A stretch of 64,000 nucleotides of DNA, from assembly GCA_947179485.1 (NCBI GenBank), contig OX359247.1:1641060-1705059 (forward strand). Reading direction: 5' to 3'. Below the pieces are notes generated by a model that worked only from the letters and a program-made list of their open reading frames with translations, made no database searches and was not told the DNA's origin. A program made the position numbers and the translations under genes. This DNA comes from Allacma fusca (lineage: Eukaryota > Arthropoda > Collembola > Symphypleona > Sminthuridae). Below are positions 42,101-54,000 of this stretch, in pieces (position 1 is the first letter of the stretch; each line of letters opens with the position of its first letter).

Positions 42101-45052
42101 CTGAACGCATCTCTTCTCCCGGACTACAGCTCTCATCAAGTCTTCTCAGAATTAGAGCCTTGAGTAGGAGATTCCAGGTCCGTAATAAATCAGGTGAAAG
42201 TTGTTGAGAAGAGTAAGCAAATCTGAGTATTCAAGACTATGTATCTATGGGTATACATACCTACAGTTATACAATTCTCCGATGAATTAGCTTCAATTAG
42301 AAAAATAATATCTTAGAACTTTTCCCCTCTATAATTAGTATTTCTGTATGTATATGAAATATAAAATTACATCAGCATCATGTGGGCTCAGGAGCTGACC
42401 AGCTTCAAGGTGAAAGCACTCTCAGGAAACCATTGAGACGTAAAAATGACGTGGTACTCGAAATTACTCCAATTTTTAGCATATAAATAAACTTTGAATA
42501 GTTCCATGTAATCCTCATGGTAGAGACTCTGGTGAAGAATCCGGTAGAGAATCAATCGAGAATCATTCGGATTCTCAGATACTTATTTTGAGATTTATTA
42601 AAAAAATAATTCCATAGTCGGACATGTAGGTTAAAAAAATGTGAAAAAAGGTGATACAAAATGTGCAGGATTTACAGACACAATACAAAATTTAGTTCCT
42701 AGAATCCTACGCTGTTTGGACCCGATTTCTACAGAACCTGCAGGATTAATTACTAAATAACTAATCGGGAAAGATCCGTTTCCCCCAGTGACGGAAAGGG
42801 TCATTGCATGACCTGCTATGTCCGAACTATCTTCTCCGTCAAAGCTGCCATCAAATAAATGATCCTACTTAGAGTTTTCTCCTCACCCAGTGATCACAAG
42901 CCTTTGAGCATTTACATCAAACCTTCAGTCATACAGTCAAAGCTAAATTTCTAGTTTTCTACACGGGAAGTCCTTGATCTGTCTACATTTCTCCCTTGTT
43001 TTGACGGTATCAAAGGTATTTACTAATAATACAAATGGAGCTTCCCCTCAACGTGTTTTGTAATTGATACAAGCATAACAAGATTTTCCAGGAAGAATTT
43101 CCGAGAAAATACAGGATTATTTTACGGTCCTTAAAATTACACAGGGAAAGGAAAGAGGCTTAAAAATCCTGAAGGAGAGGAAACGTCCTGAAAAATATAT
43201 ACGAATCCCTATACAGGAGCAAGTACTCATTAGATATACCTCTACTTATAATCTGTAGGTACATGTAATTACGTACACGTTGGGGGAAAGGTGCAGCGTG
43301 TCTGGGAAAGTGACAAAATTTGTTGAGACAAAGAGGAAGCCTGAAAATCCCATCAATGGAACAAAGCGTGTGAAGGTAGAAGAAGGAGAAAGGAGAAGGT
43401 TAATTAAAAGAAAAATCTTAACTTTCTCCCAGTGCTTACATATGTAAGTGACTCGTACGGATTGTATACATATAGATACTTGGGAAGGCTTCAACATTTA
43501 TGGATACTCACGTACACTCTTACTTTGAAGTAGAATTCTGATGTAGATATATAAGCTTGACTAGATAGGCATATAAATCCGTGCCACCAATGTCTGTACT
43601 ACTGTATATACGCTCAGACACAAAATGTTTTTTTTTCAAGGGAAGAAAGTCAAGGGAAAAATGTGTGAGGAAAAGTTTTCCTAGGAAGTCTCTATACAGA
43701 GAAGGACAACAGAACGAAAATCATGAAGTGTCGGGAAAGAAGGTGAGCGTTGAAAAGGAGCTAGAAAAAGGGAAAGCAATCCCTGAAAAGGCATATCTTG
43801 TGAGGTAGTAGGATTCCATCCACTTTCCTCCTTTTTGGCCTGTTTGTTAAAGTAATGGGTGGACCCCGGTTGTGTATGTACGGGCACAAAAATATATACA
43901 TGTACGACTATGAGGATCGATACAGGAGAGAATAGATGTTTTTCCTGGGTTCCGGAAACCGTCCTACTGTTTCCTTCTCATTCCACTATGTGCCAGTGGC
44001 AAATGCACTCTAGGGTATTTATGCTGTCTCAGCTTCTTATTCCGACCAACAGTCATTTACAACTATAAACATCTTTATTTTGTCTGTCTTCCACAGTGTG
44101 TACGTAGTCACTGTGGAGTCATAGATACAACTGTAGCTTCAAGCCCTCGCGACTTTCACCTTGTCTCTCTCTCTCTCTCCCTCCCAGCATTCCTTCCATT
44201 CTCCCGCTTTCTCTTCCTTCAGCTCTCCTCCTCCACTTTCCTTATTTTTTCCAGGGCCCTCCGAAAGTTCCCTCTTTTACTCCGTCATATCTCCTTCCCC
44301 TCGTCTTACTTTCTCACCCTCCTCCCTCATCCTTTATCTCTCTCCGTACTTCCTTACTAATTCCTCCTTCCCTGTCAAAACCTTTATTCTTCTGGAATTC
44401 CTCACTTTCTCCCGGGCTTATCTCTTCCCTTAACTTTCCCCAGACCACTGTGTCTTGGAAGGACTCCGGTGGTCCTCTCTCTCTCTCTCTCTCTTTCTCT
44501 CCCTACGCTGAAGCATCTGTATTTAATCCCATGGCCAGGGAACGATACCATCAAAGGCACTTTGTACTTTCTCCACTCTCCTAACATCCCTGTTTTATTT
44601 TCTGTCACGGGGGCATTTCCTCGGAATAAACGTCAATGGAGAACAACCCGTGAATTTTTACCAGTCCTTGGGTCCTTACTGTTCTGGGCTTCTTCCCTCC
44701 TCTGCTCCACTGACCATCCCGTCAGCGGGAATGAGGAAGGATGGGGAAGAGCGTCCAGAGGACGAGGCTGGGTTTCTACTTGATATTTGACAACCTTGAT
44801 GCGTCCTGAATTCACAATTTTATGCTGAGTTCTTTTCGTATTATCCTCATGTCTCGCCAGAACTAACTTCTGCTTTATCTACTAGACGAAGAAGATATGG
44901 TTGCTTTCTCCGATGGCAGCGGGAGAGTCTCATGACTTTCACCTACACATACCAATAGATATCCTTTCTCCGGGTAAATGTAGATACTCTCACAGATGTA
45001 GAGGGACAGAGCCATATGTATAGAGATGTAGTGGTAATAAACTTGTTCCCAG

Positions 45053-45092
<40 letters not shown>

Positions 45093-48000
45093 CAGTGCCC
45101 TCACACCTCGAGCATGAATAAGTAGTAGGAATGCGGGTTGAACTATGCATGGGATGGGACGTGAACGTATCTATAGGAGACAGTCCCCACGATTTGAAAC
45201 CTCACTCTCAAATAATATGACGCTCCGAACAAATTCCCACCTTGAGAATCATTATTTGTCGATTTTTATCCATTGCTTTCGAGAAGTCTGGTAGCTCCCT
45301 AATTTTAGACACATGTTCCCTTCCTTTCACCAGATACAACCTCAGTGGAGGTCCTCTGGAACTTCCTCAACTTTGCTTTGACGAGACCACACAAGAACAC
45401 CGAGCTTTTGAATCAAGTTGAGTGTAATATTCGTATTACTTTGAAAATTCGAGAGGCAGAAAGGAAAATCCTCAAAAGGCACTCTCCCAACCTGAAGTCA
45501 AGGGAGATGAAAGTGAGTGGATGCCTTTCGTGGGAAATTCCTTTAGCCGTGGGAACTTGGAACTGAAACCACTCGGAAAAATGAATGATTTATTAAATTA
45601 TGATAAATACGGTGTGTGGTGGTTATTGGGAAATACTCATGTGAGGAATTGAGAAAGTAATAATTAAATTAGCATAAACTAGTGTGGGGTACACACGTGA
45701 CTCAGAGAAACGTACACATTTTCATTTATCAATTCATCTTTCCTTCATATCTATGGACGAGATCAAAGAGAAAGTCCGAGGCAAGTAACTCCCAGAAAAG
45801 ATAAAAAACGATACCCTAAACTTTCTTTGAACATTTCCCAACTCAATGCAAATGGTACGGAGCGTACTTTCATAAATATGGATGTGCTTTCACTAAAATC
45901 AATTGTACAAGAGTATCTACAAATAGTTAAAACGCCCACGCTAGCAAATCGTGACTCTCTCCTTTGCTCAACTCCTTCCCGAGAAGTGGTACAGGCTCCT
46001 TTGGCGTGGTGTACAAGGCCAAAATAAACAAGTAACGAAGATATGACGAGCACAAGTTAATATGTGGAAAATTGTACTGATGAAATAACCAGCCGTAATA
46101 GTGGGCTCTTATTGCTGATATGATCTTGTTGGATAATAAAGAGCAACAGCAATTGCTATTGTCCCTGGTCGTATTACTTGAAGGAGTTGTGCTTGAAATG
46201 ACATTTACTTGTCACCCACGCTATAAGTTCAGAGTCATTAATTATTATGGAATGTGTTTGATAGGAAATGAAATAACTTACCGCACTCAGTCTCAGGGCA
46301 GAATCTTCGGAACTTGCATATCTTATCCGCACCTTTACACTTCCCAAAGGGACAGCCCTCAGATCCACTAATGAAGCATCGTCCTGTGAATGGGAACCAA
46401 AAAAGAAGCCTATTATCCTCATGTACTTATACTGCATAGGTCCATTTACAAGTATGAGTAATAATCTGGAGCATTGATCTCTGAAATAAGTCTCACTTTA
46501 TGGGATGTCGAACTCTAAAGGAAAAAAGGCTACAATAATAAATGAAAATTGACGTCAAACACGAGTAATGTCTTTCAAGGAGACAGATCTTCACAGATCA
46601 TTTCAATTCAAAGTGTTCATGTGGAATGATCGTGGCATTGGAGTTTATCCTTATCAACAGGGGCCCCTCGATTTTCTCAGAATGTCACTTTGTGGGGAAA
46701 GTGCTACTTTGGAATTAAGGGAGAAAGTGGTGAAAGCAGAGAAAGCAATCAGGCATTTGTGGAGATGTGAAAAGAAGAGCGAGATTGACAACTGCTCCCT
46801 TCACTGACATCTGTTGGAGTTTTGGGTAAAGAAACTTTCACTGTTTTTTCCAGAAGGGGAAAACACGTGGCGCTTTTGTTCCTTTTGCACCACAGAGACT
46901 AAGTTTGAAAGTGAACATGAAGGAAACTCGTGGGAAATGTTTAGTTCCAGTATAGAAAACGGTATGTTAGATAGTTTTACGTCTGGCTCATGGATAGATA
47001 ACACTCATTCATTTTATAGATGTATGCATTTAAACATTGTCTTCCAAATGTCATGTCAGTACTTCAAGATTTACCTTAATTTTGAAGTTGAGGTTGGTGA
47101 GGGGTAATCTCACACATCTATCTATGTATCTAATGACATATTTCAAAAAAGCCCCAGATACAAACTTTGACATCTCAGGATAACGGTGTACCGACGTATG
47201 GAGTTAAATTTACCAGTGGTTCTAGTTCTATGAGCTCACATTCCCTCCTCTAAGGGTTAGATGAGCTCATAACCAACTAAATGTCACACATAATCAGTTT
47301 TGAATCCTCAAGTGACTCGTATCTCATTCCAAGACTTTACCACATAATATAGTGAATTCCTTTGTCAGCCGGGCCCTTGGGAATCATGTGCTCAGATTAC
47401 TTCAAACCGTAATCTCATGTGTTATTCTCTCACGTGACCCATTTCATGAGTAGGAGTCAATGGTGAAAGTGCTAACATTCTAATTTGTGGATGTTCATTT
47501 GTTGCGAGCAGTATCAACAGTCAAGCAATCTGTTTATGTTGCCCCAACCGGATTTCGAAAATTTTTGTAGAAATAACATCCTTGTATACATACTAGTGTT
47601 GGCAAGTGCGATACTGCGATACGATATTATCGCAAATATCGCCAAAAATATGTGCGATATTAGTGGCGATACTTATCGCCAATCATTTCGAGAATATCGG
47701 GTATCGCCAATGGAAATTATTTTAAACTGCAAGTACTTTCTGGCATATTTCTTTCGCGCGAGTCAAGTAAAAGGGTGCATAAGCAAGCATGTCGTCGCTG
47801 AAGAGGCAAAATGGAGTATGTGCGCATACTTTGTACAGCACTTAGACCATTTTGCCTCTTCATCGACGATCTCCACCTTTTGTTTTTACAATACAATTCG
47901 AAACATTGTAGGAGATAAAACTTTTGAACGGTTCAATTAGAAATTTTGAAACAAGCGCAGATAGTCTCATATAAACCCTAGATGTGCAACTTGAGTTTAC

Positions 48001-51000
48001 ATTTTTAAATTTTCACAATTTTACAAATTTTTAAAAATTTGGAATTTTTAAAAAAGTATATAATTTAAGGCATATACATTAGATGCCATACAACCACATT
48101 TTGACAAATTTCCAGAAAATTAGAAAGTATTTTAAAAATTTCAGTAACATCACATGACAGCCAGAATGGTTGTCTTAGATGTAATATAGATAATTATAAA
48201 ATTCAATATTTTGCATACTAGCTTCGCTCTCCATGTAATCGCCCAGTGATTACAAGATTCAGATTTTTCATATATCATGACAACAATGCTAGTAGCTAGT
48301 TCCGTTGATGTTAACTCTTTATACTTCATGTGCTAATTGACTTTAGCAAAAAGTATCGGCGATACCCGATATTATCGCAAATATCGCAAAATAGCATTCT
48401 ACCGATACCGATATTCCCGATACTGACAAACTGGCGATACTTGCCAACCCTAATACATACATATGTGAACCCTACCCCTAGCTAGTATGAGTTATATCAA
48501 TCAATTGCAAACTTATATTTTATTAATTTCGAAATTTTCATTGGAATTCAAAAATCTAATTTTTTAATTGGATTCAACAATAATAATTCTTGGGGTACTG
48601 TCAAATCCAGTTCCCGGTCCAAGAAATTAGTTACTTTTTATAACTAATAGAGGAATAGTGTTGAGCCACTGGATTTTTTTTACAGTACATTCGAGCAAGT
48701 AGTTCCACTTGAGATAGAAGAGTGCAGGTATACTCGAACATGAAATAGGATGAAATAATATACTACGTAAATCATTTTCGTAAAGATTTGAGTGGGTAGA
48801 ATAAGTAGCTAGCATGCTTCCGGATTCTGTTGTCGATACAATGGGAAAGATCAAATAGTTCAAAGTCCTAGCTGTCCGCCTGCTCTCAGGCTATACTCAA
48901 CGAAATCTAATGATGTAAATATGTAGACACGTGCACACATGTACTGAGATGTACTATGGATGTACAGATACTGTACATCCATGTATACCTTAAAGTCTTC
49001 ACAATGAGTCATTCCTTGAATTGTAAGGGTACGAAAATAACAGTCACAGCGTGGGTGTGAGTATCCTGTAACCTTGGATTTTATGTCAAAACTCCGATCC
49101 TACACTCACTCCTGTCATCTTGCAAATGCAGATGGTTATGTAAATACCAAACCTATCTAATTCTATCTCAAAATTTAAAATTACATTTGAAGTCTTTGGG
49201 CGTAATCGTCTGTGATGTAAGTCCTTGTCCAGATAATGGATCCATGTGAATTTGATGTCCATCATACTTGTATTAGTACTCTGGAGTCCTGACAAGCCAA
49301 CAACCCACAGACGTCACAGCCTTGCTCCAACAGTATGAATGTCAAGAAAAACAAAACCCCTCTCAAAATCTCCAGTGGCAACGCCATATGCATAGATTCC
49401 GTTCACAATAAAAACAAAATCAGAATTTGACGGAACCCAAATCATTTGATATTCTGAAGACAGAATTTACTTTGCAAATTTAAAGAAATCACAAGAGGGT
49501 AGATTGATTTTTTTTCTGTAATATGAACTTGAATACTTTAACCGAATGAATTGAAACTTCCCATCCTTTATATTTCTCCTTCTGGCTTGAGTTTCTATCC
49601 CGGAGGAAAAGTTTTCTATACCCTGGAGGTTGATTCAACAATTTCTCGGAATAAATGTATCCGCACATTAAGTTGAAAAACTGTTCATAGGTTTTTCAAA
49701 AGGAGAATCTTTCAAGAAAAACACTGATTAGAATTATGACATATAAGCACATTAAGCACAACTGAAAACCTCCTAGTCCATTGTTTCTCCAGGCATACGG
49801 ATATATACTTAGCTACGCATTGGGCTCAAACATTTTTATTAACTGGAACCACAAAGCCGAGGAAGAATCGACCGGGGAAGGAAAGCGAAAGATTTTCCCC
49901 AAGAGTAAACTCAGCTCAACACAACCCTTTCATCATGAAACGGCTCATCCGCTGTTTAAAAAAAAGTCAAGGAAATGTGTATGTGAGTGTGTGTGTACAG
50001 GGTACAGCAGAAAATTGAAAAGTCTGGTGTAGATTGTCTTCCTTCCACGCTTTTCTTGTCTAGTCTTCTCCTTACGTATATGGGCGTATGGGGCTGTATC
50101 CATGATATACATACAAGGTCTTTTGATTATTCCAAATCTCAATGTACTCATCTGGTCTGAACTTTACGGGAAAATAAGAGAGTCAAAGAATGCCTCTAAG
50201 GCTTCAATCCCTTAGAAATTCAATAGTATTGTCTCCTTCAACTACGATCAAATGACAATCTACACATACTCAATGAGTATCTATGTGTACGTCAGGGCTC
50301 ACAAAGACAAGATTTTAGACAAGGAGGATCTGCACATTAGATTTCCTTCATAGTTACACTATTGTACGCATCCTTCATTTAGTTCACAATTTGGGAGGGA
50401 AAGTCAGGTGCATAACCCCCTTTCCCATAACCATCCTCCCATTTCAATAATGCTGGATCTGGTGAATGAAAATTCAAGAGGAATAAACTTTTCAGCCAGA
50501 AGAGAGTTGCATTTATTAAATGCAGGTGTAATTACAGATAAAGTCTCAGAAAACAATTTCCTCAAATAGTAGATGCATAGCTCACGTGTAAATAATAGGG
50601 AGCTACTGTAAAATCCATTTCAGACCAATTTCCATGAAATTTTGGTTCACATTTGTTCCCCTGACCTTTCCATAGCTACTTGGGCTTCTTCTTCCCTGGG
50701 AATTAAAAAAGCTAAGCAATGTCTGGTATAGCTTTGGAGGAAGTTTTCCTGAGCAGGTTTCCAAAAACGATGCCGTTGGCCCAAGCCCTTCAAACTATGA
50801 GTCTACATATCCCAGGCCCTCTTTGGAAATAGTAAATTCCACGGGATGTCACAGAGTTTGAAATTGTTGTGACCCGCTCTCACCTCCCACTATGCGTACA
50901 CAGCCTGGATTCCTTCCAGCGTAGCTTTTAATAAGCTTAACACTAGAATTTATGTGGCATACCCTGTGGTCAAACGGCTCCCAGGAATTATCCCCAGATA

Positions 51001-54000
51001 GTCGGCCTAATACATATTTATGCATATATATATATTGTGATCGCCGTGAGCCCCTCATCTCAAAGCAGGCGGCCCACATAAATGTAAGTGCGAGAAAGTG
51101 TTTGAAAATGGAAACTTCCGCCTAACGAAATCCGGTTACTCAAAGCATGAGTGGCTTTGAATCCCGACAGTGTGTCTACCGCTAAGAAGAAAAAAAAACG
51201 GTCTTGAATTTCCGTAGCAGTTCTTACTCCTCAGCTTACTCACATATATAGGGATGAGGGGGGATTATGACGGAACTGACAATGTGGGATCCACAAAGGA
51301 ATTAGTATGGATGTACGTCAAAGGAAGGAGAAAGCGTACGCAGTGTGTACTGAAAGCTCTGAAAAATCTGAAAAGAGTCAAGGATGAGGTAATAGTTTAC
51401 ATTACAAAAGAAAAAATTAGAAAGCACTTGAGCGGAGATGGTCCTATGTGTTGTCTATGTATGTATATGTGAATCTCTGTGTATGCAAGAGCTACATCTA
51501 ATTATATAGGATAGGAGTCCTATGGAGTCTCAACTTTTCACTAAATCCTACTATCCTGCCAAGTACAATGTGTCCGCAAGTTTTTTTCATTATTTGAGCA
51601 GAGCTAACTTGAATATTAAACGGATTTTCCTTCCAGATGAGAAAATACAACTTGTGGAGCAACACAGACGTCATCATCCTCACAGACTTTTTGTTTTTGA
51701 AGGAAGTTTGGCAAAGATTTCATAAAATTTAATTTCATAACAAGCTCCTTGGGGCTTTATGCCTAGTCCGTAATGGCCCTGGAGTAAGGATTACAATAAT
51801 AGTTTTTATTCATTTGTACATAGTCCGTTAATGGAGGGATACATGGGTGGTTTGTCATTATGTGTATTTACAAAATGAGCAGCGGGATTTATTTTTACCA
51901 CGGTCGTGCCTTTGATTAAAATTAATAAATTCCCAACCATGTAATTATTACATATCTTCCGGGGGAGAGGCAAAATGATCTGCTGGACAAACCCTGTACA
52001 AATCCTGTATCTACAATACTGTGCTAGTTCAAAGACATGGCAATCAGATCATTTTGCATCTTCAACGACGAAGCACCTAATTCCGAATTCCATGGCCTAA
52101 TAGGCTGTAACTCCTTTCAGCATAGAAACAGGGGATTTTCCCTCTAGATAGACTTCCCGGGTACAGAGGTCATTAAGTTATTAAAAGACGGCTCGCAATG
52201 CAAATACTCAGTCTTACTGGTAGTTCCAATAATGGAGATCAACTAAGGAAGATCAGGGATTGTGAAGGAGCCGTAATTAAAAAGAAACATCAGTGAGTCC
52301 ACGGATATTAAGAGAAGAGGGTCACTCAGCTGGATTGAACGAGTTCGTATTTACAATCCATTATTAAAAAGTCTAAATTGCTTGATAAATTGGACTGATC
52401 TGGTATACAACTATCACATGAGGAGTATCTACATACATAAAAACGCAAGGATCAGTATGAAACTCAGATTATGAAAAGAAACAAATTTCCAACATGCAAC
52501 AACACTCATCAATAAAAGCTTACATCAAAATTTGAGATGTGACATGAGATGCTACTTCACTTTGGGAATTCGAGTCATCCTATCAACTTTAGAATGTCAA
52601 GCCATCATCAAAATTCCATAAAGTTGGTTAAAGATTTTATATTGATACTTGAAACAATATTTTAGGTTGTACTAGCAGTGACTGGAAATATGGGAGAAAT
52701 ATAGTATCGTTCTCAAAGCATTTGCAAATGTACAGGGTAGGGTGACCATAATCATTTACCACCCTATCATGAGCCCCCTATAGAGCAACTCATAAAATAT
52801 TTGATTCCCCCAGTTTGTAGTAAATTCTTTTCCCGATTTTCCAAAATTTACTTTATCGACCTGGGTCAATAATTGAGGTCAGAGGGTCCAGAAACGTCAA
52901 GCAGTCGTTTTTTAAATGACAATTTCGTCATTTTTTAAATTTCATAAAAATTGGAATTTTTTTTGGAGGGCTGTGCTTGTAGCGACTTTCGCGGAGATCA
53001 TATTTCTACGTCAATAATTATTACCATCTCAGAACCTAAAAGTGTGAAGGAAGATTGACGTAAGAAAATATATTTGTTTTTATGTCAACTCTTCTTTCTG
53101 TGATTTACAGGAACCAAAAATGTGAGACAAAGTTTACGAAGGACTTGAAAGAGTTTGAGATCTCTTAATGGACTTTAAGGGGGGAAATTTCTTCATTTTT
53201 GTGTAATGTCACGCACAAATTTTAATTGGAAAATTGCTGGATACTCATTTGTAGTAAATTTTGTAGACCTTCCGGGAAGCTATTTGATAGGCCTCTACGC
53301 TGAGAATTGCGGACAACACGGGAAGAGACAGGGACCCCCTTCCCATCGAACCTGTACTGATTTTGGTAAGATTGTATAACTCGATGTTCACAAAACTGAA
53401 GGTACTTCACAAGCAATTTAATATTTGTGACAGTTTTTCCTCTCCGGAAAAATCCACAATGTCCACACACATTTATAATTTTAAGAGGAACATATTGAAG
53501 TCAAAAACATAAAAACACGTAGCCTTATACTCAGACACTGCTGGCTAATTTTTGAATCTATTTTTTCCTCCCATTTTATGATCCTTTACTTTATTACACG
53601 AGCAAAAGTATATGCTCTACTCCAGCTCTTATCATTTCACAAGCGAGAGTCCTCCCCTATGCGTATCTTTACAAATGCTTTCTCCTGCATCACTGAATTG
53701 GAATGGAATCTACTTATAAGAATATCCAGGAACAACTTCCTCCACCCTTGAAACCCAAAGGAAGGAAATTTCTACAAAAAATTGGCTGGAATAATTTGAT
53801 AAAAATGTAAATAGTACACACCGACTCTCAAAAAAAATCCTGTAGATAGAAAAAGGGGGCTTGAATGAATAAATATTTTTTAACGGATCTTCTTTCCACC
53901 CAAACTAACAATATGACAATTCTATCGATGTCACGCTTCCCTTTCCCGAATACCATTTTGGTGAGCGTCACTGAGCAGGAAACCAAGCTTTTAGATTCCT

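Larger units (their letters stand above)
29750..46281 (-). other. Alk intron 2 (16.9 kb from 29431), remaining part
   Basis: Long intron between the LDLa-like module and MAM1, if the 29431-29749 block is not used. It holds a cluster of GA, CA and CT microsatellites (30.8-31.9 kb), an Ig-domain coding remnant on the plus strand (36464-36700), a 25-bp minisatellite (36931-37205), (CA)n at 36132-36161, (TC)n at 45056-45090, and CT-rich DNA at 44.16-44.5 kb. No complete gene could be supported. Confidence 0.7.

Noticed and set aside
44161..44500. Plus-strand Ser/Pro-rich open frames
   Set aside because: Low-complexity CT-rich DNA; stop codons are rare there for compositional reasons only.
47485..47940. 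151-codon plus-strand open frame
   Set aside because: It crosses the left end of the hAT-like element and consists partly of its GCGATA repeats; no domain is visible.
50874..50940. Possible short exon ending at a GTGAGA donor on the minus strand
   Set aside because: Poor acceptor, very short, and not in phase with exons 1 and 2.
53222..53470. 82-codon minus-strand open frame with CGHCG start and basic character
   Set aside because: Slightly protein-like but no recognisable zinc-finger spacing, no splice context and no homology I can name.
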